44,929 nucleotides of DNA from Senegalimassilia sp003474385 (GCF_003474385.1 NZ_QUCY01000022.1:1-44929); one strand, 5' to 3'. Shown: positions 33,339 to 42,106, counted from the stretch's first letter. Notes: generated by a model not told the origin, from the letters alone. A program made the numbers and translations.

Positions 33339-34261
33339 ACCCCATCACGCTGACAACCGTGGCCGAACCGCTTATCCGCCAGGCGCTGGCCGAGGACATC
33401 ACCAACGAGGACGTTTCCACCGCCTCCATCATGCCCGATGCACGCCCCGCCGCCGTGGACCTGATCGCGAAGGCCGACGGCGTGCTGTGCGGCCTCGACG
33501 TGTTCGAGCGCACGTTCGCCATCCTTGACCCCGAAACCCGCATCCAGCGCTTCGCCGCAGACGGCGACGGCGTTTGCGCAGGCCAGACGCTTGCGACGGT
33601 AACCGGCGACGTGCGCGTGCTGCTGTCGGGCGAGCGCGTGGCCCTGAACTACCTGCAGCGCATGAGCGGCATCGCCACCTACACGCACCGCGTCGCCGCG
33701 CTGCTCGAGGGCAGCACCACCCAGCTGGTGGATACGCGCAAAACCACGCCGAACATGCGCGTGTTCGAGAAGGAGGCCGTCAGGTGCGGCGGCGGACGCA
33801 ACCACCGCTACAACCTCTCCGACGGGGTGCTGCTGAAGGACAACCACATCGCCGCCGCAGGCGGCGTGCGCGAAGCCATCGAGGCAGCGCGCGCCCACGC
33901 CCCGTTCGTGCGCGAGATCGAGGTGGAGTGCGAGACGTTCGCGCAGGTCGAAGAGGCAATCGCCGCCGGGACGGACATCATCATGCTCGATAACATGGGC
34001 CACGACGCGATGGCGGCGGTCGTCGCGTTCATCGACGGGCGCGCGAAGACCGAGTGCTCCGGCAACATCGATGCGCACAACGTGCAGGCCATCGCCGACC
34101 TAGGCATCGACTTCGTGTCCAGCGGCGCGCTCACCCACTCGGCGCCCATCCTGGACGTGTCCATGAAGCACCTGCGCATGCTGGACGGCAATGCCGATAG
34201 CACCCCAGCCGCTGACGGCAACGCACCGGTCACTGGCATACACCGGAAAAGCGAGCAGTAG
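33335..34261 (+). CDS. nadC: Nicotinate-nucleotide pyrophosphorylase (quinolinate phosphoribosyltransferase)
   Basis: 308 residues. It converts quinolinate and PRPP to nicotinate mononucleotide. Recognisable: EDITNEDVSTASIMPD (near 18-33), LQRMSGIATYTH, DTRKTTPNMRVFEKEAVRCGGGRNHRYNLSDGVLLKDNH (PRPP-binding and catalytic lysines), EVECETFAQVEEA and IMLDNM. ATG 33335 overlaps the nadB stop (ATGA) and has AAGGAGG 10 bases upstream. The C-terminal 20 residues are low-complexity. Confidence 0.97.
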   Translation: MNPITLTTVAEPLIRQALAEDITNEDVSTASIMPDARPAAVDLIAKADGVLCGLDVFERTFAILDPETRIQRFAADGDGVCAGQTLATVTGDVRVLLSGERVALNYLQRMSGIATYTHRVAALLEGSTTQLVDTRKTTPNMRVFEKEAVRCGGGRNHRYNLSDGVLLKDNHIAAAGGVREAIEAARAHAPFVREIEVECETFAQVEEAIAAGTDIIMLDNMGHDAMAAVVAFIDGRAKTECSGNIDAHNVQAIADLGIDFVSSGALTHSAPILDVSMKHLRMLDGNADSTPAADGNAPVTGIHRKSEQ

Positions 34262-34263
34262 TC

Positions 34264-34872
34264 ATGACGACAAAAGCCGAGGCCAGACGCGCATCGCTGC
34301 TCGATGCGCTCCGATCAGCCGATGCACCGGTATCCGGCGGTCAGCTAGCGAACACCCTTAACGTCAGCCGGCAGGTCATCGTACAGGACATCGCGCTGCT
34401 GCGCGAGGCGGGCGCAAGCATCGTGGCAACCACGAAGGGCTACGTGCTGGCTGATGCCGCGCAAACCGCAGCTCAAAACGCAACGCAAACCATGGCGCAA
34501 AACGCCGCGGAGCAACCGGCCGTGCACCTTGACGAGCCAGCCCGCACGTTCAAGCTGCACCACGAGGTCGAGCAAACCAGGGACGAACTGCAGACCATCG
34601 TCGCACTCGGCGGGCGCGTGCACAACGTGTCCATCAGCCATCGCGCCTACGGTCGCATCACCGCGCCTTTGGAGATCGCCAACCAGGCGGATATCGAACG
34701 GTTCATCAACGATATCGAAAGCGGGAAATCCTCGCCGCTCAGCACCGCCACCTCGGGATACCACTATCACCTGGTGTCGGCGCCAAGCAACGAGGCCCTC
34801 GAAGCCATCGGCCGCGCGCTCGCGGACAAGGGCTTCCTAGCCCCGCTGCTCCCCCACGAACAGGAGGGATAA
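34264..34872 (+). CDS. niaR: NiaR-type transcriptional repressor (HTH + 3H domain)
   Basis: 202 residues. N-terminal winged helix-turn-helix (residues 8-60: GGQLANTLNVSRQVIVQDIALLREAG), followed by a C-terminal 3H domain (about 95-200) with its histidines in KLHHEVEQT, SISHRAYG and SGYHYHL. Family members repress NAD synthesis or niacin uptake genes when niacin is available. The position at the end of nadABC and the palindrome at 30615-30646 suggest autoregulation. Between the domains there is an inserted Gln/Asn/Ala-rich stretch (residues about 65-85) coded by four 12-base units. It converges with the FHA gene with only 4 bases between stop codons and no terminator. Confidence 0.92.
   Translation: MTTKAEARRASLLDALRSADAPVSGGQLANTLNVSRQVIVQDIALLREAGASIVATTKGYVLADAAQTAAQNATQTMAQNAAEQPAVHLDEPARTFKLHHEVEQTRDELQTIVALGGRVHNVSISHRAYGRITAPLEIANQADIERFINDIESGKSSPLSTATSGYHYHLVSAPSNEALEAIGRALADKGFLAPLLPHEQEG
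34461..34508 (+). repeat. In-frame 12-bp tandem repeat, four copies, in niaR
   Basis: Four 12-base units (GCAAACCGCAGC, TCAAAACGCAAC, GCAAACCATGGC, GCAAAACGCCGC) encode a Gln-Thr/Gln-Asn-rich linker between the HTH and 3H domains. The unit, frame and coding sense match the repeat in nadB. Confidence 0.8.
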
Positions 34873-34876
34873 GGAA

Positions 34877-35863
34877 TTATTCCCAGCTTTCCGGCATGCC
34901 CTCGATGAGCATGAACCGGGTTGACCCGGCAAGAACCAGCTCGTCGCCGGCGTGCACCTCGACCGGCTCCGCGCATGCGGAAGCACCCGCGCGCGCCGGT
35001 TCCACCACCGTCTCGGAACCGTCTTCGCCGCTGATCAGCACGGTGCCGTTGGAGCTTCCGAGGCCCTGCACGCACCACCGGCCCGCTTCGTTGCACCAGA
35101 CGCGCAGATGATGGCCCGACACATCGGGCTCCACGTCGTTGATGTCGTCGGGCCCCAGGGCCAGGGCACCGATCTCCACGCCGTCGGAGAGCGGCTGCAC
35201 CCAGTGCAAACCCCCGGAAACCAGGCCTCCCACCATGCGCAAAAGGCCCAGCGCCTGCGCTTGCTCGCGCGGGTCCGCGGACGCCGCGCCAGGCTGCTCG
35301 CCCTGGTCCATGACGGCGGCGGGAACGGTTTCCAGCCTTCCGCCGTGCACCGTCTTCACGTAATCGAGCACATAGGCGCACGCGCGCTTCACGTTCGCGC
35401 TGCATCCCGCCGCCACGAACAGCACCATGGCCAGCTCGGAGCGCTCCTCCATGCTGTAGCCCGCGCCGCGAGCTAGGCGCTCCAGCACGTTGCGATACAG
35501 CGCCAGGTCCTGGTGGCATTCACGCAGCGCCTGCTCCATAAGCGCCCCGCCCTGGTTCGTGACCAGCGACAACGCTTCCTCGGCCGACAGGCCCTTCCCG
35601 TCGCGGGAGCGCAGGCGTGCCGAAACGCGAAGGGCTGCCACGCCCCAATCGCAAAAGTACCGGTCTTGCAGCGAGCCCACGGGGGCATGCACGATGAAGC
35701 GCGAGACCCACGTGCGGTCGTCGCAGCGCGACAGCGGGCTTTTGCCGTCGGCAAGCGGACGGCCGGACAACACCAGGCGCGCCAGGTCCTTATGGCTGAT
35801 GCCGCCATAGCGCTTCATGGTCTCGAACAGGGCGCCGCACGGCGTCAACTCCGTCGCCATCAT
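34877..35863 (-). CDS. FHA-domain protein downstream of a Ser/Thr kinase
   Basis: 328 residues from ATG 35863 (GGAG 7 bases before); a GTG at 35869 that overlaps the kinase stop is an alternative. The C-terminal 95 residues are an FHA domain (DINDVEPDVSGHHLRVW, then CVQGLGSSNGTVLISG, VHAGDELVLAGSTRFML), which binds phosphothreonine peptides. The first 220 residues are mainly helical and of no family I recognise (SRFIVHAPVGSLQDRYFCDWGVAALRVSARL...). It is the third gene of the octad-repeat protein/kinase/FHA operon and probably the reader of the kinase's phosphorylation. Other functions are not shown. Confidence 0.88.
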   Translation of the reverse strand: MMATELTPCGALFETMKRYGGISHKDLARLVLSGRPLADGKSPLSRCDDRTWVSRFIVHAPVGSLQDRYFCDWGVAALRVSARLRSRDGKGLSAEEALSLVTNQGGALMEQALRECHQDLALYRNVLERLARGAGYSMEERSELAMVLFVAAGCSANVKRACAYVLDYVKTVHGGRLETVPAAVMDQGEQPGAASADPREQAQALGLLRMVGGLVSGGLHWVQPLSDGVEIGALALGPDDINDVEPDVSGHHLRVWCNEAGRWCVQGLGSSNGTVLISGEDGSETVVEPARAGASACAEPVEVHAGDELVLAGSTRFMLIEGMPESWE

Positions 35864-35865
35864 CC

Positions 35866-37869
35866 TCACGCTCCTTCGTTCAAGTCGTCGTCCAACACAT
35901 CGCGCTTGCCCGCAAACCGGGCATTTGCGCCCGAAGCCTCGCCTGCGGAGTCATCGACCTCGTACTCAGGTTGCGAGTCGGTGCCGCTAACCGGATTTTG
36001 CACATCGGCGGAAACCCCAGGCTCGCAGCCATCGCACTCGCCCGCAACCTGCAAGCCGCAGACTTTCTGCGTTTCACCCTTCCCGGCTTTGCCCTCAAGA
36101 GCCGGCGCTGCCGCGCCCGAAAGCGCGTCGGCCCCGTCGCAATCCCCCGACGGCAGCGCCTTACGGCGAATCACCTGGGGCAACGCCACGTTCAACGCGA
36201 AATCGGCCACTATGATGCACCAGCCCGCCGCCGCTGCGGCCACCAAGGCCATGGAAAGCAAGTGCTGCTGGGCCGCCTCCTCGAAGCGCATGTCGGCAAG
36301 CACCTGCCACAGCGCGGCGAACATGACCGCAAGGCCCGCCGTGCCGCGCAAAAAGCCCGCTATGGTGCGCGAGCCGCCGAAGCGCAGCGATAGCCCCACC
36401 AACGCGGGAAACAGCGCCGCAACGGCAACTGCGACCCCGGGAAGGCCGCCCGACCAGGCAAAACCCACCGCATCAAGCGATGCCTGCGCCCCGTTGGCAA
36501 GCACGGCCGCCGAAACCGCAACCCCCGCCAACGCCGCCGCCGCGATGCCCTTGCATGCCATGCGCACATGGGCCAGCGTGGAATTTGCCACATCAAGCGT
36601 CGACGCGGCGAACCCGCCGGGCACGCACGGCACCAGCGGACGACCGCAAAACGACCGTTCCACGTTATCGGCGTAGTGGATGGAGAACGACGACAGCGCG
36701 TCGCGAACCGCCGCGGCGTCGGGGCGATCGGATTGCCCGCGAGCCAGGCAATCACCCAACACGATACCCAGCTGCTCGTCCACGAAGGACAGCGCCTCAG
36801 CCGCCTCCGACACGCCCATCGGCGCGGACAGCTTGTCCTGCGCGTGTTGCACCGCAACCGCCACCTCGGGTTCGCGGGCAAACGCCTCGAGCAGCTCGCC
36901 GGCTCGGGCATGCGCCATCACCGCAGCCGGCGCAGGAGCGGCCATCTTCGCGCGATACGGCGAAACGGGCGCCCCGTCTTCCCCAACCGCATGCAAATCG
37001 TAAGGGGCCTGCCCGCACGCCAGCTGGTACACCACGCTTGCCGCGGCGTACACGTCAATCGCCGGCGATTTGCGCAACTCGGCCAGGCCCGGAATGTCAT
37101 CGCTGAGCATCTCGGGCGGCGCGAAATCAGCCGTAGCGCCGCGGAACACCGCGTTCTCGCTGGTAAACGACGTGGAGCGCGACTCCGATTCGGCCGACGA
37201 CCCGAAGTCGATGAGGTACAGATCGAACACGCCCTCGTCCACCTGCTGCTCCAAGGACAGCCGCGACGTGCGCACCATGACGTTGCGCGGGCTGATGTCG
37301 CGGTGCACGAACCCGCCTTCCACATACCCCATGCGCGCCACCAGGTCGAACAGGTCGCGGCCCAGGCGCGCCGCCACCAGCGGGCTCACGCGGCCGCAAC
37401 CGTCAACGGCAAGCTGCCGCCGCACGCGATCCAAGGTGATGCCCTCAACCCATTCCATGACGATGCACGGCACCCCGTCAACGGTGCCCCGGCCATACAG
37501 ACGGGGGAAGCCCTTCAGCCCCGACAGCAGGATATGGCACTCGTATTCGCGTTCGAACGCGGAACGCGAGGCGCGCACGCGGCGCTCATGATCATCCTCG
37601 GTTTCGCCATCGCGGCGATGCGGAAGCGAAAGCAGCTTGAGCGCCAGGTGCTCGCCCTGCGCGTTGCGCGCGTGCTCCACACGGCCCGTGCCGCCGCGAT
37701 GGGCCTGCCCCTGCGACACGAACAACGTGACGAAACGACGCACGTAAGACGGCCGATCGGCATCGGAAAGCGAAAGCGGCGCGCTGAAATCCGCCACGCG
37801 CACCAGGCGCATGCCCTGAACAGCGCCCGACGAGGCAAGCGCGCCACCCTTGTTCACAAACCCGCTCAT
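35866..37869 (-). CDS. Serine/threonine protein kinase with C-terminal membrane domain
   Basis: 667 residues. The kinase domain spans about 45-360: Lys78 (ALKLLSLP), catalytic HRD at 189-191 (VHRDISPRNV), DFG at 221-223 (LIDFGSS), APPEM of the activation loop end and DVYAAASVVYQLACG. The glycine loop is unusual (HRGGTGRVEHA). A cytoplasmic linker is followed by four hydrophobic helices (about 430-560) and an acidic hydrophilic tail. It lacks PASTA repeats, so it is not a PknB-type wall sensor. The start overlaps the stop of the octad-repeat protein (ATGA), and the FHA gene follows. A signalling role is secure; the signal is unknown. Confidence 0.92.
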   Translation of the reverse strand: MSGFVNKGGALASSGAVQGMRLVRVADFSAPLSLSDADRPSYVRRFVTLFVSQGQAHRGGTGRVEHARNAQGEHLALKLLSLPHRRDGETEDDHERRVRASRSAFEREYECHILLSGLKGFPRLYGRGTVDGVPCIVMEWVEGITLDRVRRQLAVDGCGRVSPLVAARLGRDLFDLVARMGYVEGGFVHRDISPRNVMVRTSRLSLEQQVDEGVFDLYLIDFGSSAESESRSTSFTSENAVFRGATADFAPPEMLSDDIPGLAELRKSPAIDVYAAASVVYQLACGQAPYDLHAVGEDGAPVSPYRAKMAAPAPAAVMAHARAGELLEAFAREPEVAVAVQHAQDKLSAPMGVSEAAEALSFVDEQLGIVLGDCLARGQSDRPDAAAVRDALSSFSIHYADNVERSFCGRPLVPCVPGGFAASTLDVANSTLAHVRMACKGIAAAALAGVAVSAAVLANGAQASLDAVGFAWSGGLPGVAVAVAALFPALVGLSLRFGGSRTIAGFLRGTAGLAVMFAALWQVLADMRFEEAAQQHLLSMALVAAAAAGWCIIVADFALNVALPQVIRRKALPSGDCDGADALSGAAAPALEGKAGKGETQKVCGLQVAGECDGCEPGVSADVQNPVSGTDSQPEYEVDDSAGEASGANARFAGKRDVLDDDLNEGA

Positions 37870-39245
37870 AGCCTGATACTCGCTAACGTCTCGTTCAGGC
37901 GCGCCGCCGCAATGCTGTTGCCGGAGGCATCCTGATCAGCGCGAACGGGTTCCATCCAGCGATCAACCCCTTCCGCCGGGTTCTCGTATGCCAAGTTCAA
38001 CCCCCACGCGTCGTAAATGACGGAGAGATACTGGTCCAACGCGATATAGGCGCGCTGAAGGTTGCCCTTCTGCTCCTGCCAACGCGAGCCCTCCGCGAAC
38101 GCGTTCGAATTGCGCAGCAGCAGGAAGTCGGTGAGCGTTTGGCTGTCGATTGCCGCACACTCGTTGTAATCGCTTTGGCGAAGAGGCCGCGAGGTGCTCA
38201 TGCAGTCGTTGTTGAACGCGGCGACAGCGTTGTTCACGCGCGCAACATAATCGTTCACCCGGGCCTGATGGTCAACCAGCACGGCATACGCCGCCGCCTC
38301 CTGCTCGGCCGTGGGGCCGGCAGGCGCAGGTGCGGAACCGGAGCCGTCAGCGCCTTCCGACCCCGATCCCGAACCACTCACGTCGCCCGACGCGCCGCCC
38401 GAACCGCCGGAGTTGCCCGAACCGGAACCGGAGCCGGACGCGGAGCCGCTTCCCGCAGACCCCGAGCCCGCCTGCGACGAGCCGCCAGAAGCCGCGGGGC
38501 CCGACACGGAACCAGACCCCGACGCAGCCGAGGCGCCAGCGATCTGCTGAGCACGGGTGAACGACGAATCCACCGAAGAAGCCGCAGATGCCCCGGTCAG
38601 CGACGCAACGCCCAGCATGCCGGAGCTCGAGCCAATGCCCAAAGCAGCCGCGGCATCGGGCGCAGCGGCATCGGTCTTCGACCCTTCGACCGTCAAGGGA
38701 CCCACTGCGCGCGTCGAGTTCGCAGGGCCAGCCTGGACCTCGCACATCTGGCCGTCAAGCCACAGCGCGGACTCCAGCGGGATCACCACCGCGCCGGGCT
38801 TGTCGCCGGCAACCACGGCGGGGATTGCGGACACGTAACCGCCGACGCCCGCAATCATCAGGGCGAACGATGCGGCCGAAAGCGCCATCATGGGACGGGT
38901 GATTCCGGGCTTCCACCGCAGCCTGCGCGCGCGGCGCGCAGGGCAGTCGGTTGCAGCGAATGTGGGCGGGGGGCTAGGGGAAGGGCTGACAGCGCGGCCA
39001 GCGGGCGTCAGCTGCCCAGCGGGCGGCTGAGAGCGTGCGGCATCAGCGGTAGCCAAGTCCGCCGCGTCGCCAGCCGCCAGGTCCGACGCATCATCGACGG
39101 CCGAATCCGATGTATCATCGATTGCCAGGTCTGCCGTATCGTCGGTGACCAAGTCCGTCGCGTCGCCAGCCGCCAAATCCGCGGCATCGTTGGTGGCCAG
39201 ATCCGCCGTATCGCGCTCGTCGTCGTGCGCGTTCTGCTCCGTCAT
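37866..39245 (-). CDS. Single-pass membrane protein with acidic octad repeats and Ser/Gly linker
   Basis: 459 residues, ATG 39245 with GGAGG upstream. Residues 12-67 are seven 8-residue repeats of the type D-[AT]-[AST]-D-[LS]-[AV]-x-[NDG] (168 bases, 24-bp period). Then a proline-rich basic segment, one membrane helix (about 120-145, ALSAASFALMIAGVGGYVSA), a middle region, a long Ser/Gly linker (about 225-310) and a C-terminal domain of about 150 residues (EQEAAAYAVLVDHQARVNDYV... to ASIRL), probably outside the cell. No family is recognised. Octads contain DDT sequences that could be kinase substrates. It is the first gene of the kinase/FHA operon. Confidence 0.85.
   Translation of the reverse strand: MTEQNAHDDERDTADLATNDAADLAAGDATDLVTDDTADLAIDDTSDSAVDDASDLAAGDAADLATADAARSQPPAGQLTPAGRAVSPSPSPPPTFAATDCPARRARRLRWKPGITRPMMALSAASFALMIAGVGGYVSAIPAVVAGDKPGAVVIPLESALWLDGQMCEVQAGPANSTRAVGPLTVEGSKTDAAAPDAAAALGIGSSSGMLGVASLTGASAASSVDSSFTRAQQIAGASAASGSGSVSGPAASGGSSQAGSGSAGSGSASGSGSGSGNSGGSGGASGDVSGSGSGSEGADGSGSAPAPAGPTAEQEAAAYAVLVDHQARVNDYVARVNNAVAAFNNDCMSTSRPLRQSDYNECAAIDSQTLTDFLLLRNSNAFAEGSRWQEQKGNLQRAYIALDQYLSVIYDAWGLNLAYENPAEGVDRWMEPVRADQDASGNSIAAARLNETLASIRL
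39045..39212 (-). repeat. 24-bp tandem repeat (seven units) coding for the acidic octads
   Basis: Seven in-frame 24-base units, each coding for an Asp-rich octapeptide. They are similar but not identical, so this looks like an older expansion under coding constraint. Confidence 0.8.
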
Positions 39246-39284
39246 CGCCTTCCCTCCTTTCCCCGTTCGTCTCAAAAGTCGCCG

Positions 39285-39746
39285 TTATGCCAGGCCGGGC
39301 CAGTTTTGCTGGCGCAAAGCCTCGTATGCGGCTATTGCAACCGAATTGCTTAAGTTTAAGCTGCGCATGCCATCGCGCATGGGGATGCGCACGCAGGCGG
39401 ACTCGAAGCGCTGCATAACGGCCTCGTCGAGCCCACGGCTTTCGCGCCCGAACACCAGCCAGGCGTCCGGACCGTACGAAACGTCGGCGAAGCTGCGCTG
39501 CACGTGCCCCGTGAACAGGTGCAGCTCATCGGCGGCATGGGCCTCGAAGAACTCGTCGGCGCACGACCAGCGCACGATGTCGACGTCGTCCCAATAGTCG
39601 CACCCCGCGCGCGCAAGGTTGCGCTGCGTGACGGCGAAACCCATGGGCTCCACCAGATGCAGCCGCGCGCCGATGCACGCGCATGTGCGTGCGACGTTCC
39701 CCGTGTTCTGGGGAATCTCAGGCTCCACCAACACGATGTTCAGCAT
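39285..39746 (-). CDS. trmL: tRNA (cytidine/uridine-2'-O-)-methyltransferase (TrmL)
   Basis: 153 residues. SPOUT (TrmH-like) methyltransferase that modifies the wobble nucleotide of leucine tRNAs. The three SPOUT motifs are visible: NTGNVARTCACIGA (near residues 14-27), LVFGRESRGLDE (near 97) and IPMRDGMRSLNLSNSVAIAAYE (near 120). Length typical. ATG 39746 with AAAGG about 8 bases upstream; a longer frame upstream is not family-like. It stands between the kinase operon and the ABC-F gene. Confidence 0.96.
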   Translation of the reverse strand: MLNIVLVEPEIPQNTGNVARTCACIGARLHLVEPMGFAVTQRNLARAGCDYWDDVDIVRWSCADEFFEAHAADELHLFTGHVQRSFADVSYGPDAWLVFGRESRGLDEAVMQRFESACVRIPMRDGMRSLNLSNSVAIAAYEALRQQNWPGLA

Positions 39747-39849
39747 CCTTGCAACCTTTCTTTCAAATGAATAGCCCCTCGTGAGCCCATGGCAGGGAGC
39801 CCGCAAGCGCCGCAGCCCCAAATGACCGAGCCCCGACGGCACCAAACGC

Positions 39850-39877
39850 CGCCGGGCGCGCAATCGCGCATCCGGCG
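39850..39877 (-). terminator. Weak hairpin after the ABC-F gene
   Basis: CGCCGGGCGCG (39850-39860) can pair with CGCGC and CCGGCG (39865-39869, 39872-39877) with a 2-base bulge. No T-run follows, so termination is uncertain. Nearby, the 12-mer CCTACACGCCCA occurs at 39885-39896 and 39906-39917, the latter spanning the ABC-F stop codon. Confidence 0.35.
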
Positions 39878-39906
39878 CAGCGCCCCTACACGCCCACGCG
39901 AGGTCC

Positions 39907-41991
39907 CTACACGCCCATCGCTTCGGCCTGTTTGGCCATCTCCTCTTCGAGCTCTTCGTTGAGCATGAACCACTCCTCCTCGGCAGCGGCGATACGCTGC
40001 TTGAGCTTGGAATGCTCGGCCACGGCATCCGAGGACGCATCCTCGTTGATGTAGAAGTCGGGGTCAGCCATCTTCGCCAAAAGCTCCTCCATGCGGGCGT
40101 TGTCGCGCTCCATCTGCTTGTCAAGCTCGGCGATGCGCTTGCGGTGGTTCTTCAGCGCGGCGTAGGCGCGGTTGCGCGCCTCGGCCTCGCGACGCTTCTG
40201 CTCCTTGGTCTTCGGCGAGCTGCCGCGCTTTGCCGTCAGCTCACCCGAAGCGGCAGGCGCAGGCGAAGCGGGCGAAGAAGGCACGGAAGAAGCGCTCTTC
40301 GACGCCTTCCCCTTCCCCGATCCGCCCTTTCCGGCGGGTTTGCGCTCCATCAGCTCGTCGACGAGCGACTCGTCGGTGGGCTCGGGCCCGTCGAGCTGGC
40401 CGGACTTGAACAGGTAGTAATCATAATCGCCGTCGTAGACGGTGACCTTGCCGGGTTTCACCTCCACGATGCGGTTCGCAACGCTGCGGATGAGGTGACG
40501 GTCGTGCGTGATGAGCAGGATGGTGCCCTCGAAGCGGTTGAGCGCCTGCTCGAGCACGTCGGCGCTGGCGATGTCCAGGTGGTTGGTGGGCTCGTCAAGG
40601 CACAGCAGCGGCTTGGGCGCCACGAGCATCTTCGCCAGCGCCAAGCGGCCCTTCTCGCCGCCGGAAAGCACGCTGACCTTCTTCTCGACGGCGTCGCCCT
40701 CGAACAGGAAGGCGCCGAGCAGGCTGCGCACCTGGCTGATGTTCCAACCCGGCGCCACGTGATCGAGCTCTTCGAACACGGTGTTGCCCGCGTGCAGCTC
40801 CTCGAGCTGATGCTGCGCGTAGTACGTCAGCGCCACGTGCACGCCGTAGTCGATGGTGCCGGCGTCGGGTTTCATGACGCCGGCGATCATCTTCATAAGC
40901 GTGGATTTGCCCGCGCCGTTGGGGCCCACAAGCGCCACCTTGTCGCCACGGTACATGGTGAAGTCGAAGTTGTCGTAGACGCGCTTGTCGCCGAAGGCCT
41001 TCACCAGGCCGCGGCAGCGCACCACCTCGTCGCCGGTGCGCGGGGGCTGCACGAAGTTGAAGTGGATGGGTTTCTTCTCCTCGGGAATCTCGATGAGTTC
41101 CTCTTTCAGGCGCTCCAGGCGCTGTGCGCGCTCCTGGGCCTGGCGGGCTTTGGTAGCCTTGTAGCGGAAGCGCTCGACGAAGTCCTCCAGGTGCTTCATC
41201 TCCTCAAGCTGCTTGGTGCGCTGCTGGCGCAGGCGCTCGATGCGCTCCTCGCGCGCCTTGAGGTACGCGGAATAGTTGCCCTTGTATAGGTTGACGCGGC
41301 CGTTGGCCACCTCGGCCACGCGGTCGATCATGTTGTCCATGAACTCGCGGTCGTGGCTGACCACGATGACGGTGCCCTCGTAACCGCGCAAAAAGCCCTC
41401 GAGCCACTTCACCGACTCAAGATCCAGGTGGTTTGTGGGCTCGTCGAGCATGAGCACCTCGGGATTGCGGACGAGCAGCTTGGCCAGCGCGATGCGCATC
41501 TGCCAGCCGCCGGAGAAGTTCGTGGTGGCCTGTTTGATGTCGCCTTCCTTGAAGCCCAAGCCGAACAGCACGCCGCGGACCTTGGCCTCGATGGTGTAGC
41601 CGCCCAGCATCTCGTAGGCGTCGCGCGCACGGCCGGCTGCGGCAAGCTGACGCTCGGTGGGGTTGTCGCCCAGCGACTCCTCCAGTTCGCGCAGACGCTG
41701 CTCGGCTTCCAGGATTTCCACCTGCGAGGACATGACCTCCTCGAAGATGGGGCGATCGGGCATCTCGATGGCTTCCTGCTCCAGGTAGCCCACACGGGCG
41801 CCCTTTGCGAACAGGATGCGGCCCTCGTCGGCGTCCTCGCGGCCGCTGATGATGTTGAGCATGGTGGTTTTGCCGGCGCCGTTGGGACCTACGAGCGCCA
41901 GACGGTCGTATTCCTCCAGCTTGAACGTGACGTCGGAAAACAGCGTGCGCCCGCCGAACGACTTCGACAGATGCTCAACCTGCATGATCAT
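39907..41991 (-). CDS. ABC-F family ATP-binding protein
   Basis: 694 residues. Two ABC domains in one chain and no membrane part, the mark of ABC-F translation factors that bind the ribosomal E site. Domain 1: Walker A GPNGAGKTT (near 36-44), signature NFSGGWQMRIALA, Walker B LMLDEPTNHLD. Domain 2 from about residue 330: GPNGAGKST, LSGGEKGRLALAKM, LCLDEPTNHLDI. The inter-domain linker is long and charged (LRQQRTKQLEEMKHLEDFV). The C-terminus (about 550-690) has a lysine/serine linker and a coiled coil (Uup-like). ATG 41991 has GGAG 10 bases upstream. Subfamily and antibiotic-resistance role cannot be decided; a housekeeping Uup/YfmR type is more likely. Confidence 0.94.
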   Translation of the reverse strand: MIMQVEHLSKSFGGRTLFSDVTFKLEEYDRLALVGPNGAGKTTMLNIISGREDADEGRILFAKGARVGYLEQEAIEMPDRPIFEEVMSSQVEILEAEQRLRELEESLGDNPTERQLAAAGRARDAYEMLGGYTIEAKVRGVLFGLGFKEGDIKQATTNFSGGWQMRIALAKLLVRNPEVLMLDEPTNHLDLESVKWLEGFLRGYEGTVIVVSHDREFMDNMIDRVAEVANGRVNLYKGNYSAYLKAREERIERLRQQRTKQLEEMKHLEDFVERFRYKATKARQAQERAQRLERLKEELIEIPEEKKPIHFNFVQPPRTGDEVVRCRGLVKAFGDKRVYDNFDFTMYRGDKVALVGPNGAGKSTLMKMIAGVMKPDAGTIDYGVHVALTYYAQHQLEELHAGNTVFEELDHVAPGWNISQVRSLLGAFLFEGDAVEKKVSVLSGGEKGRLALAKMLVAPKPLLCLDEPTNHLDIASADVLEQALNRFEGTILLITHDRHLIRSVANRIVEVKPGKVTVYDGDYDYYLFKSGQLDGPEPTDESLVDELMERKPAGKGGSGKGKASKSASSVPSSPASPAPAASGELTAKRGSSPKTKEQKRREAEARNRAYAALKNHRKRIAELDKQMERDNARMEELLAKMADPDFYINEDASSDAVAEHSKLKQRIAAAEEEWFMLNEELEEEMAKQAEAMGV

Positions 41992-42106
41992 GGTGCGACA
42001 ACTCCTTTAGCGCTAAAACGAACCTACGCGAAGGGAGCGGGCAGCCGACACCGAGAAATGAACGCAAAAACGGATACCCTCGACGAAGGAGGGAATCCGC
42101 GCGAGA

